Shown: positions 10,409 to 19,642 of the stretch, piece by piece
Layout of the letters: every line of letters begins with the position of its first letter
Numbering within the stretch: position 1 is the stretch's first letter
Origin: Varroa destructor
Taxonomy: Eukaryota > Arthropoda > Arachnida > Mesostigmata > Varroidae
Length of the DNA: 64,000 nucleotides
Direction: 5' to 3'
Assembly: GCF_002443255.2 (NCBI RefSeq)
Contig: NW_019211455.1
Coordinates: forward strand, 40,033,449 to 40,097,448
Notes under the pieces: generated by a model
Databases searched by the model: none
What the model saw: only the letters and a program-made list of their open reading frames with translations
Told to the model about the DNA's origin: nothing
Program-made: the position numbers and the translations under genes

Positions 10409-11128
10409 AAGAGTAAATGGTGGCGCTAGGGGAGATAACTGCATGTTGGATAGATAAAGGCGCGTTGCAAGATGAAGACTGACTTTGGGTAACTGTAATC
10501 GGAGTTGTAAAATGGAGTTTCACGATTGTCAAAACCGAGAAATAAATGCACACAAACGCATCTATGGAGACTGACCGCTATTAACCTGAGCGCACTTAGG
10601 TGAATATAACAGAGGAACCTTGATACCGATCGTGCTGGTAGTGGTAACAATTTTGAGTATGATAGGATGCTGGCATACAAGCGGAAACACTGAAGTGCCT
10701 GAGCGCCGGCCCTTACATGCACTGCAGTTAGAAAGAGACCTAAGTCGAGGTGGCTCCGGTGGGAAATTGAACAGAGAAGAGTTTATTTACAGTAGAGTCT
10801 CCTAGAAAAGAAGGAGGGACACGGAAAGGCAAAACAGATATAGAAAAAAGAAACTGTCGCAAAGGATGCGTATGGCGCAAGAATCCATATACTGTGCGCA
10901 GAGGATACAAAGGGGTAACAAATGACATCCTAGCAACAACGGGGCAAGACGACCCGAGGCCACTTCATAGCTTGTCATCTCTGTTCCCGTCTTAAGTGAG
11001 ACCTCCCTCTTATAGTCCGTTTGTCAAAGCGCTTCCTTGCTGTGGTGGTAAGAGTGCAACGAACCGCACATTGGTATGGCGCAAACGAACACCAGAAAAC
11101 ACTCACACCAATTCACTGACGTAGACAC

Positions 11129-11365
11129 ATGCGCACAAACAAATGCATAGCAAACGCAATAACCACAGATGTCTGTATAGCGGGCCCTATTTTTTTTATA
11201 AGTGAAACTTTATGCCTGGATAATCGAGCACTTGCCGCCATGGGACCGGCGAGCATTTGCCAAGCTGATATAAACGCACGAAGGTACGACATTCGCGTAG
11301 CAATACTAGTAAGAGATAGGACCGACCGAAAAATCAGCGCTGTAAACTACGGCACCATTTTATAT
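11129..11365 (+). CDS. Candidate first coding exon with strong donor
   Basis: An ATG opens 79 codons in phase 0 up to a strong donor (ttatat|gtaagtg, GT at 11366-11367). A second in-frame ATG at 11240 has a textbook context (gccgccATGG) and could be the true start, giving MGPASICQADINARRYDIR. The part between the two starts contains a hydrophobic patch (GPIFFI). I found no matching promoter. The next exon would have to start in phase 0, for example at 15115, but that link is only a possibility. Confidence 0.3.
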
Positions 11366-11588
11366 GTAAGTGGGCGTACTCGGAATAGGCGGTCGTCCGC
11401 GAAGGTGTCTTGAAATGTTCCTCAAGATGCAAACGACCGCAGACACACAGCAGCCAGACCGAGTCCGAAAACTGTTACCAGTCTGTATATTTGCAGTTAG
11501 AATCGGTGCTGTTATTGTCAGGACTAATGCAATGGTACAAAGAGTCGAATACGGCGGAAATGTTTATCAGGCGTGTTTCGCATCTTGA

Positions 11589-12339
11589 TAGATTTTTTTT
11601 AAGTGGCTAACATATCGTAAACTATGTCCTAGCTATTGTGCGGAACGAGTAATTACGACTTAATGAAAAATCACGGCCTATCGGTATGCTGAACAACAGT
11701 AACGCAACTAGAAGATATTTTCTGGGATTAAAAATATACCAAGTAGTCAATAAGGTGATTATATCAGATAACGCTGCCAGTTGGTATAGATTTTGTCGCC
11801 CGTCTGCGATAGTTAACTTATTAAGGCTAGTCCATTCGTGCCGTGCTCAGGGTCGATTTTAGTCGTATCTTCTACATTCTTCTTAATGTAATAGCAATAC
11901 CTTAGTATTACCGTATTGAAAACAATGCCCCCGTACTGAAAAACTTAAACACATGATGATATACTTCTTTACCAGTCTCTAGACGCGCACGCAAAATTTT
12001 GTCGTTTTGCTACCAGAACTAGGTCACCAGCACTTGTGAACTACTACAAACGAGTCAAATCAAACAGCGCTCATGGTTAACGTTGCGGCCTTTAGGCCTC
12101 GGCCCACTTGGAAAGTAGGAAGTGTCACAGACAGGTGCTTCACATAGAATCTGCTGCACCAGTGGCTCGTCAAGGACTTGGTCTACTCGGTGACCATGCC
12201 CGACAGCTACTGGTATGCAATGGGAGCTCCCGACCAAGGATAACTGTACTAGTCGTTCCAGATGGCGGTGGCGGGCATATGGCAACGGGCGATGTCTGAA
12301 TAGCACCCCATAATAGTGAACTAGAAGCTACCATTGCAG
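11589..12339. other. Spacer, no gene recognised
   Basis: Weak frames on both strands at 12055-12306 overlap each other. The 13-mer CCCCATAATAGTG at about 12306 recurs at about 12751, which is within chance for a window of this size. Confidence 0.4.
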
Positions 12340-12568
12340 GCGCAGTGTGTTAGAGCTTTGCCAGCTGTGGCCTGACCAACAGACCAATCTGGTTCCCCCT
12401 TCTATGTTTGACAGCTTGTCGGCTATTGAGTACGGCAGCAGCTGGTTTACTTGGCTTGCTCGACCCGCTGGGCCTATTGCTGGTTTGCCGCGCTACGTCA
12501 GCCCGGCAGATCCGTCCCCACGGCCTTTTGATCCGCTTCTAGGACAGTGGGCCGACACAACCCTTTAG
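12340..12568 (+). CDS. Candidate exon, Pro/Trp-rich
   Basis: After an acceptor with a weak pyrimidine tract (gaagctaccattgcag, AG at 12338-12339) a frame stays open for 75 codons. It has a GC-rich, codon-like composition and encodes LWPDQQTNLVPPSMFDSL and a later run rich in Pro and Trp. A stop ends it at 12566-12568. No family is recognised. Confidence 0.22.
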
Positions 12569-12604
12569 GTGCTTGGACGAACGGACGAACCACGACCGCC
12601 CGTT

Positions 12605-12852
12605 CTAGTTACGAAATACGATCACAACAGCTCCTCCCGTTGACGTTCGAAGACGATGGCCGAAAAGGTCCGCGAAAAGCGCCAGCAGAAAGTTGCAATG
12701 ACTAGCAGATTCAGGACAAAAGGAAGCACGCAGTGAGTGACGGGCAAACCCCATAATAGTGTTCCGACTGTAGATTGTTGTAGACGTAGTGAGGTCAATG
12801 TGTCCGCAGTCGGCAGCCACCGAAAGCTTTTGCAGCGAAAGCCATGGAGGGA
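12605..12852 (-). CDS. Candidate terminal exon on minus strand
   Basis: On the minus strand, catacccatctttttttcag is a strong acceptor with the exon starting at 12852. Two frames remain open afterwards. One is 82 codons (PPWLSLQKLSVAADCGH near its start), ending at 12605. The other is 76 codons with a hydrophobic segment (VLPFVLNLLVIATF). An ATG frame on the + strand (12798-13013, MCPQSAATESFCSE at the start) overlaps the right-hand part of this DNA. The strand is unresolved; splice strength favours minus. Confidence 0.25.
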
Positions 12853-13032
12853 CTGAAAAAAAGATGGGTATGAATGAGGAAAACATAAGTGTAGGAAGTG
12901 GTTTAGTAGAGTCTTGGTTCGACGTCTTCGCCTCTTCTGCTTCGCGCCATTGTTGCCAAGCATGCTTGCTGGAGTTAGCACCAAACCAGGAAGTTCAAGA
13001 GGCTAACGATTGATAATACTCATAACGACGGG

Positions 13033-13239
13033 TTGAAACAGTGCTGGGAATATGGTGGGTTAAAACCGTGGCAATTGCTACTGCTTTCAATAGCGATAAT
13101 GGTCTTTGTGAGTGTAGCGGCAGAAGCGGCTGTTCGCTCTTTTCTTTTGTGCGAGTTCTATATGTCGATACGGCCTGTATTGGACAAAGATCATTCCTAT
13201 AATAGTCTGTACTCAGGTCTCACTCATTTGTCTGTTTAG
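13033..13239 (+). CDS. Candidate membrane-segment exon
   Basis: A + frame open from a TTG at 13033 encodes a clear hydrophobic helix (WQLLLLSIAIMVFVSVAA) and ends at 13239. Inside it, ctttGTGAGTG at 13108 is a strong donor that would end an exon in phase 0. There is no ATG before the helix, so this would be an internal exon of a membrane protein. The phase-0 exon at 15115 (also with a membrane helix) is compatible but 2 kb away. Confidence 0.2.
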   Translation: MKQCWEYGGLKPWQLLLLSIAIMVFVSVAAEAAVRSFLLCEFYMSIRPVLDKDHSYNSLYSGLTHLSV

Positions 13240-13445
13240 CAAGACTAGGACTAGTACATACATATGATGAAAAAGATTGGAAAGTTCTCAGTTGAATTTA
13301 TCCTAATGGTAATGTACACATAAATATTTCATATTGTTATAATATGTATGAGCTCAAAATATGTGCTCAAAATAATATTATACTCGTGATGCTACCCAAA
13401 AAACGTACGTAAACACCTGATCAAATTGCTGTTTTATCTCGGCAG

Positions 13446-13747
13446 CCACACATACTGCATCTACTGCAGACGACTCAAGAAAAATCGCTTATGAGCTAAG
13501 CATCGCCATTGAATACATCGAGATTGAAGCCCTCCGGAGGAACGACATGACAGAGCTAGCTAGCTGGCTAGCTAGCCCACCGACTGGGTTTAGCTTTTAT
13601 GAACTCTTACGAACGACAGTGTTTCCCGGCGGTGAGCTTAAACGTCAAAGACAATCCCCTCTCGTAAACACGGAACTGTATTTTTCGCGCTGGAGCTGTT
13701 TTTTTCCTTCTGTTCCATCCCTTGCGTTTGTTTCGTCCGAGGACTAG
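13446..13747 (+). CDS. Candidate long terminal exon, unknown protein
   Basis: A good acceptor (attgctgttttatctcggcag, AG at 13444-13445) is followed by a frame open for 99 codons. The first part is rich in helix-forming residues (SRKIAYELSIAIEYIEIEAL), followed by ELASWLASPPTGFSFYEL and a Ser/Phe-rich C-terminus. The exon starts with two bases completing a split codon, so the previous exon must end in phase 1. An internal donor (cggcg|gtgagc, GT at 13632) could instead make it an internal exon of 186 bp. It is one of the longest acceptor-led frames here. No family is recognised. Confidence 0.35.
13555..13576. repeat. 22-bp near-perfect palindrome
   Basis: GCTAGCTAG and CTAGCTAGC flank the four bases CTGG. 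Read in the frame of the candidate exon it encodes the symmetrical ELASWLAS stretch. Confidence 0.8.
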
Positions 13748-14010
13748 AATCGTATAATTGCTTTTGCTCGCTATTCATTTATACGCCCTTTATAAGGCAT
13801 GGGACAATGTGCACAGTCACCATCAATTTGATATAAGCGAAATACGGACGTGGGCGAAACCGGTGCAGCCACCGCTGCCGCCTTTATAGTGATAAAATCC
13901 TCGTTGGGCTGAACCCCGCTGCCAATAGACCAACGGTGGAGCAGTGTACACATATCCACAATGATATTCCGGTTTGACAGAAGCATAGCCGAAGCGCTCT
14001 AGCTGGTGAT

Positions 14011-14250
14011 ATGAAATCTGTATTATTGAACCGGGCATCGTATATTTTGACTTTTTTTGTGTGTTTTCCCCCGACTCTATTTTCACCTACGTTGAAGTCT
14101 ACCGCCGTCGCCAGACACATGCGAGAGTGTGTAGCTGAGCGCACGCTAGCAGGGCTCGCTTCGGTGCCGTTGAAATCAATGGATGGTTTCTGGATGGACA
14201 ACGAACGCGGCACCTGCTATGTCTATTACACTAGTTTACTATTACTCTAG
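14011..14250 (+). CDS. Candidate ORF with hydrophobic N-terminus
   Basis: An ATG frame of 79 codons. Residues 1-30 (MKSVLLNRASYILTFFVCF at the start) look like a signal peptide or signal anchor, followed by a basic stretch and a C-terminus ending TSLLLL. It lies about 260 bp after the candidate exon at 13446-13747 on the same strand. No TATA box or splice partner was matched and no family is recognised. Confidence 0.22.
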   Translation: MKSVLLNRASYILTFFVCFPPTLFSPTLKSTAVARHMRECVAERTLAGLASVPLKSMDGFWMDNERGTCYVYYTSLLLL

Positions 14251-15114
14251 TTTTTAGTCATTGAACGGAAATTGAGAGTGATCGAAACCGTAGGGAATGA
14301 GAGTTGTCGCAAGCATTTCCCCTGAGTGAATGAACGAGTGTGCGTTTACGGGGTACATGCTGGACTACCGGCTACCGTGGTGGACATGGGGACACGCAAA
14401 AGTAGGCGTGAACACGAGTGCAAGTAAAAGAATTGGCTGAACAGTAGGAAAACGCAAAGCGACGGAATGTGCTATCTCTAGGTAATAGCAAATATGAGAA
14501 AAGGGTTTCCCGAAAGATACGAAACGCGGTAAGGGAAATGGAGAACGAAGAACCAGTTTTCTTAGCGCTAGTCATAGTTGGACTGGCAGTTCGATACTGT
14601 TATGTATCGTAGGAGCAGGGAACAGGGTACAAAAACGAGATTTCAACTTGTACTGGCATCTAATCGACAGGGATTTTTTCTATAATTTTCTTCCTGCACT
14701 CTTTCTTGCTAGTATTGTATATTTGAGAGTAGTCGCCTGAAGGCAATAGGTACCATAAAAACACACAGACTAACTCCATTGAGGAACATATGTTACGTTC
14801 CTCAGTGTTATGGTAATAGACATTTACGAAACTACGTCGCGATAGGGGTCCATGATCAGCTAATGTGAGCGGGTTGCAACAAGTAAAAACAGTACCATTA
14901 CGAACGAAACTTAGTATAATAGTAATTAGCAATAACCAGATGTAGCCATATTGCGTATTGCATAACCGTTCATCTTGCAATATGGCAATAATAAGACCAC
15001 AAAACTATGCACACGAAATCAGTGGATTTGTATGTACTGTGCAATATGTACGACGAAAGCGGTTGTAAATGGACTAGGGAATTTCTGAAAAAAAAGTTGA
15101 CATTTTTTTTATAG

Positions 15115-15297
15115 GTGCTGGACGTGAACCAGATACATATGTGTGTTGCATACTCCTATGTAGACACTGGCGGCATTTATGAGCGCCGTATAGCAGTATT
15201 TACATATTGTCTTTATCAATGGCTCGCAGTCTTTGTTGCCGTGGTTTTTATGGGCGCCCTCAAGGGCCGTGCCCCTCTTCATTACAGCGTTCAATGA
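15115..15297 (+). CDS. Candidate terminal exon with membrane helix
   Basis: A strong acceptor (gacattttttttatag, AG at 15113-15114) is followed in phase 0 by 60 codons and a stop. The peptide begins VLDVNQIHMCVAYSYVD and contains a hydrophobic helix (WLAVFVAVVFMGAL) followed by a short basic tail. This looks like the last membrane span of a larger protein. No family is recognised. It is phase-compatible with the donors at 11366 and 13108, without other proof of a link. Confidence 0.3.
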   Translation: MLDVNQIHMCVAYSYVDTGGIYERRIAVFTYCLYQWLAVFVAVVFMGALKGRAPLHYSVQ

Positions 15298-15650
15298 GTG
15301 AGAATGACTGTCGAACTGGTGCGGGCGCTATAGAAGGCTGCAAGATGTATTGTGGTGTATGCGAGCGTACGGAGCGCCGTAGCTTGGTCACGAAAAAGAC
15401 CTGCAGGCATTTAGGAGGCGAGGATGAAGAACCAGCGTCCCGTCTTCAGTACTGACGACGTCCATATGCGACACAACGCGTGTGTATAAACCTCGCCGAA
15501 CACCCCCATATCCTTGTCATTACTGAGCAGAAAAAAGGGGTAGCGTAATTAAAAATAACTCGTTTCACCAGCGAGAAAGACGGCCTTGGCGGCAGCGAGA
15601 ACAGGAGTATCGACTTACAGCTTTCGTGTAGAACCGTTCGCACGAAAATC

Positions 15651-15669
15651 GAGGCCCTCTTGAGGCCTC
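15651..15669. repeat. Small GC-rich hairpin
   Basis: GAGGCC and GGCCTC are separated by seven bases and followed on the + strand by a run of five T. It resembles a terminator hairpin in shape, but that has no meaning in nuclear DNA of this kind. Confidence 0.5.
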
Positions 15670-16279
15670 CCAATTTTTCGTTATTATTGTGGGTCGAATA
15701 TTGCTAGAAACTAAAGGACAGCGACGTTGCCCAGCTACACTCAAGACATTTTAGCAAAACGAACCTTGACGATAAGTACTGCGTGACATCTTTCCGTTTA
15801 CGTTAGCACGTGCAAGGGTGGAAATAACCAGATTCTGGCTCCTTTGAAATAGAGAATAGTTTTTTAGTTGTTGCATCATTGCCATATACATGGTATAACT
15901 GATACCGCGTACGTGCGGCTAGTTATTTATGAGTGAAAGTCTCGAGCGGCACCTCGGTGTCGGCGATCTGCAGTAGCTCGTATCTGAAGCCATGTGAAAT
16001 ATAACAGATTATTATAAACTAGCAAACACAACATAATATTTGGCTGGTGATTCTGACTACTGAAGGTTGTTGAAACGTAGTATATTACACTACGTTTGTG
16101 GGGATGCGTTGTTCTCAGAGGATGTTCTTGAATATTTCGAACTCATGCGCAACCTTAGCGATTTAATCAAGGAACTCAAATTTGAAGAAAGTTATTACTG
16201 ACAAGTTATCAAAATTATTATTGGCTAGCTTCTCACATGAAAAGAGGATTTTTATTATACACTTTACATTTTTCGGCAG

Positions 16280-16414
16280 GCGATTGCCGTCACAGCTAGC
16301 TTTATATTTTGGCTTATATTGCACTGGCGTTACGTTTCACTGACGGGAAATACCCCTCCATGTCAATTCTATGGTATAATCACATCGCGTGCTCGGACAA
16401 TTCGTTTAGAATAG
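16280..16414 (+). CDS. Candidate terminal exon with membrane helix
   Basis: A good acceptor (acactttacatttttcggcag, AG at 16278-16279) leads in phase 0 to 44 codons and a stop. The peptide opens directly with a hydrophobic helix (AIAVTASFIFWLILHWRY) and ends in a basic tail. Like the exon at 15115 it starts in phase 0, carries one helix near a C-terminus and could be an alternative last exon of the same gene. This is inference only. Confidence 0.27.
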   Translation, partial: AIAVTASFIFWLILHWRYVSLTGNTPPCQFYGIITSRARTIRLE

Positions 16415-16679
16415 TATTTGCTAGGATGCCTACTTCGTTGCACTTTGTTGTTTACACAAACGTACCCAGAAACCACGTACACAGGAAAGAATAGATTTTA
16501 GCTTTGCCCCCTGTGGCCAAGACAACGAATACTATTTTTGCCTACACTGACGACGATCAAGTATCCAAGGAGGTTCAAGAAAATGATAAATATTTGCGTG
16601 CATGAAAGAGTACGCGCGTTGCAGCTGCAGCAGCAGCCGTCGTCAGTTGGATGTCTCCCAATTTGCTTTTGCTTTGCAG

Positions 16680-16896
16680 AATTCCCTCAAAAATTGTTTC
16701 CATTCGCAGTGAAGTTCGCATTCAAACGTCAAGCGGAGCGTGTAGAAAAAAAGTTGACGATTTTCTGGAAAATTTACCTTCCGCATTTTGCGACAGAAGG
16801 AATTTTTCTTTTTCTTTCACAGGCGAACCGCTACTAGCGACCTGTGGGGTTACTGTTTGTTCTCATATTTTTTATTTGACTGGCAACGCTAGTTAG
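16680..16896 (+). CDS. Candidate exon, unknown protein
   Basis: A strong acceptor (caatttgcttttgctttgcag, AG at 16678-16679) is followed by two open frames. The more natural one, starting after one base, has 71 codons (IPSKIVSIRSEVRIQTSSG, then KKVDDFLENLPSAFCD) and ends at 16894-16896. The other frame runs 51 codons. A second acceptor (ctttttctttcacag) lies inside at about 16822. No family is recognised. Confidence 0.3.
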
Positions 16897-17247
16897 ACTT
16901 TTGGCTGGTGCCTGGTTCGTTCCTGTTTAGAACGTTCGTTCGGAAAGCGGGAAGATCGTTTGGAAAGCAGGTGAAAGAATGCACAGAACTTGACCAAAAA
17001 ATATGCCACTATCTAAAAATCAGAAATTGTCCTAGCTACTTTTGATGTGTGTGACAGTGTGACCGCTTCTTCTCTATCTCCGCCGAAATAGAGGGGAATC
17101 GCCGTTAGTATTGATGGATATGCTTTGATGGGCCCTATTTGGAATCTATTGTAAGGCATGCTAGTACGCTTCGCCAAACGGCCGAGCTTTCCTCATGCTT
17201 CTTTCTCGGATGGGTCTCCTCGATGACTAACGAAGCACGTCTGCCTT

Positions 17248-17274
17248 GCTGCTGCTGCTGCTGCTGCTAGCAGC
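17248..17274 (+). repeat. (GCT)7 trinucleotide repeat ending in a palindrome
   Basis: Seven GCT units (17248-17268) run into GCTGCTAGCAGC, a perfect 12-bp palindrome at 17263-17274. No convincing coding frame surrounds it. Confidence 0.9.
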
Positions 17275-17484
17275 GTGCTCTGCCCCTTGGGGTGGCAGTA
17301 GTGTCCTGGTATAGACCGTAGAACGGGGACTTATATGGTTAACGCAGGCCGAAACGACGGCAGACCAATAGATGGCGTTAAGGCGAGTGGCCGGTATAGC
17401 TGCTGTACGTTTTTATAATGAGATCCCTTCAGTGCCGTCGGCCAGTAGCAATGGGTAGTGAGAATACCGATAATTTTCCTCCCC

Positions 17485-17493
17485 TATAAAAGC
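17485..17493 (+). promoter_or_regulatory. TATA box of candidate gene at 17.5 kb
   Basis: TATAAAAGC follows a C-rich flank (cctcccc), a classic core-promoter arrangement. Transcription would begin near 17515, about 13 bp before the ATG at 17528. No clear initiator motif is seen at that position. Confidence 0.45.
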
Positions 17494-17527
17494 AGAGGCA
17501 AAGCGATATAGAGACTCGCCGGTCGAG

Positions 17528-19048
17528 ATGGGTGGTCGAGAAAGTGAGTTAGGGCATTGAACAACGAAAAATTTTCCGGGAAGTTTAAAATGGTCTTGGA
17601 CAAGATTGTCGCGTAGCTGCTAGAGGAAGTTCATAGTCGTCCCGTTTATTTTGTAAAATGGATCGACTGTGATCAGTGGCGGATATAACACTTTTCTGTT
17701 CTTTTTCATCATCGTCAGACTTGTTTTTTTTCCATTTTTTTCTCCTTTGAAGTTAAGTTGTCATTTTACAGCAAGCAGTGATCGGTGAAGATCTCTAAAC
17801 CCAAAGAATACCGATCAAATATTCACTGTTCATTAGTTAATCTTATTGTTAGACGTATTTGATCAGATTTGTCGTCGATAATACATTTCAGTCAAAACTA
17901 AAACCTAATAAACGTCTATTGAATCAGTGTTCAGTTCCCAACAGACCTTTGAAGTGTTTTGGTTTCATAGTAAATGATACGTTTATTAAAACAATATAAT
18001 GTACCCTACCCAGCACTGACATTATAGAGAAAATACGTAATGTAACTTGCTCACTAGTAAGTTTTCCATTACTTTCAGGCTGTTCTTTCTGGCCAGCTGA
18101 CAGACATGGAAGTCCGTAAGTTTTCAACAGCGGGTCGTCTCATCAAATGTACACTGTCTAGATAGATTGGCAGTTGACTTCGTACTTCATCAAACAAGTT
18201 ACGCTATAATTCCGCGTCATGATGATGTTATTTGAAGAGGCAGGCATCAAGTGACATGTGAGGACGCCCGTAAGGCTGTATCGACGTGGCGAACAGAGTG
18301 GCAGTTAGCTGTTGAGATGAAGTTCGAGAATTTGGCCTCAAACTGGCCAGCCGGTCAATAGGACGAGCGAACGAGCTCTAAAAGGGTCAGCCATCTCAAT
18401 TTTACCATAGCTGGGCGTTTTTTCCGACATCACACTAACGTAGCCGTATGTTAACTGCCTGTAAAAGAGGTATGTTGATGTAAATATATTTGGCGCTGTG
18501 TGTTTAGACATGAAATTACTTGCTGGCTTAAATGGCTCTTTTTGCCGGGCCATCCAGCGGCGAGGGCTATATGAATCCATCTGTCTGATGTAGTGTGGGT
18601 TGCACAAAAGTGGACATTTATCGTTACTACAGGAGACCCTTTTCTGGCATTGAAAAAAGAGAACTTTGACTGGTGTGGGAGCGACGGTTTTGGCACGGTG
18701 GGCAGCTGAGAGATCCATATTCTAAGTACTTCTCTACTATTCCGTTGTCCTAACTGGCATTTTTAACAGTTTCGCATGGTTTCGTAGGCTTCTTTTCCGT
18801 TTGACGTCAGATCTCGTAATCCCACCCGTTTCGCATTGAACACGATCCTCACGGTTCTGAGAGTTAGTTATTACCCTCACCGGGTTTCAAGAGCGCCCTG
18901 CCTCAAACTGCCACTAATGCGGCAGTACCCACGTTTCGTGGTCATCGTTGTGAAAAGCTGGACCAGCTTGAGCGTCGATTCAATGCCAGCGTGCACTTTA
19001 TTGTCATATCTATCATACCTACATAATGATCGTAAACAAATCTTTTGA
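17528..19048 (+). CDS. Three-exon gene model, unknown 96-residue protein
   Basis: Exon 1 is 17528-17543 (MGGRE plus one base) and ends at a strong donor gtgagt. Exon 2 is 18079-18115, only 37 bp, between ttttccattactttcag and gtaagttttc, encoding CSFWPADRHGS. Exon 3 is 18811-19048 after cttcttttccgtttgacgtcag. The reading frame stays open through both joins (phases 1 and 2) to a stop at 19046-19048, giving 96 residues. The protein is basic with one hydrophobic patch (RFVVIVV) and matches no family I know. Introns are 535 and 695 bp. A minus-strand ATG frame (18338-18718) lies within intron 2. No AATAAA is seen close downstream. The model rests on promoter, splice and phase signals. Confidence 0.4.
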
Positions 19049-19409
19049 TTATGTTGCAATACGTTGGAGAAACTTTGCCTAAGTTAAAATTGCTGACAGG
19101 TGAAAGTAGCAGTTTCACTCGTCGTTTTGCATCTAGTATGGATTAGATGCATTCAGCCGATCCCCAAAGGAGATAAGTAATACACAAAATGCGTGTCGTG
19201 TGTGGTATGTTGTTGGCCTTAGTACACTTACTTTTAAACCTGATGAAGGCTACAAATTGCGTCTACGGCCTGACTTAGAGGTAATAGTGCGTCTACTTCA
19301 AAAAAGGTCAGATGGGGCTAGGGCCCGGGAAGGATCTGCTTCATGTTTGCATTAGCTCTAAGCGGCAGAGTCGAAAGGTTGCCGTCGCTGCGCAGGCCCC
19401 GCTTCGATC

Positions 19410-19425
19410 TATATATATATATATA
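19410..19425. repeat. (TA)8 microsatellite
   Basis: Sixteen bases of alternating T and A, just upstream of an ATG frame at 19427. Confidence 0.9.
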
Positions 19426-19426
19426 C

Positions 19427-19642
19427 ATGTTGACGCTCGGCAAAAGGGATCAGTGGGTTAGCTCTGCCTACCACACTATCCGAAGTGGCCTTTCAGGAAC
19501 TACAATAGGTCAGCTTTCAATGTTCCGGTCTCCTACAGGAGCCATTTTGTCGACTGGAACAAACCTCAATTGTGCAAACCAGGACCCAAACAGCATCAAC
19601 TCAAGGCAACCTATGCAGTTTCTATTGACCTCGTCACGATAA
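19427..19642 (+). CDS. Candidate ORF, Ser/Thr/Asn-rich
   Basis: An ATG directly after the (TA)8 tract opens 71 codons starting MLTLGKRDQWVSSAYH, rich in Ser, Thr, Asn and Gln and without hydrophobic segments. The composition is natural, but no promoter, splice partner or family was found. Confidence 0.2.
   Translation: MLTLGKRDQWVSSAYHTIRSGLSGTTIGQLSMFRSPTGAILSTGTNLNCANQDPNSINSRQPMQFLLTSSR

Noticed and set aside
12306..12763. Exact 13-mer CCCCATAATAGTG present twice
   Set aside because: Many exact 13-mer repeats are expected by chance in 64 kb.
18451..18696. Minus-strand frame with DRWIHIAL, resembling laminin-G or concanavalin-like folds
   Set aside because: The match is one short phrase without the rest of the fold, the frame has no ATG at its start, and it lies inside an intron of a better-supported + strand model.
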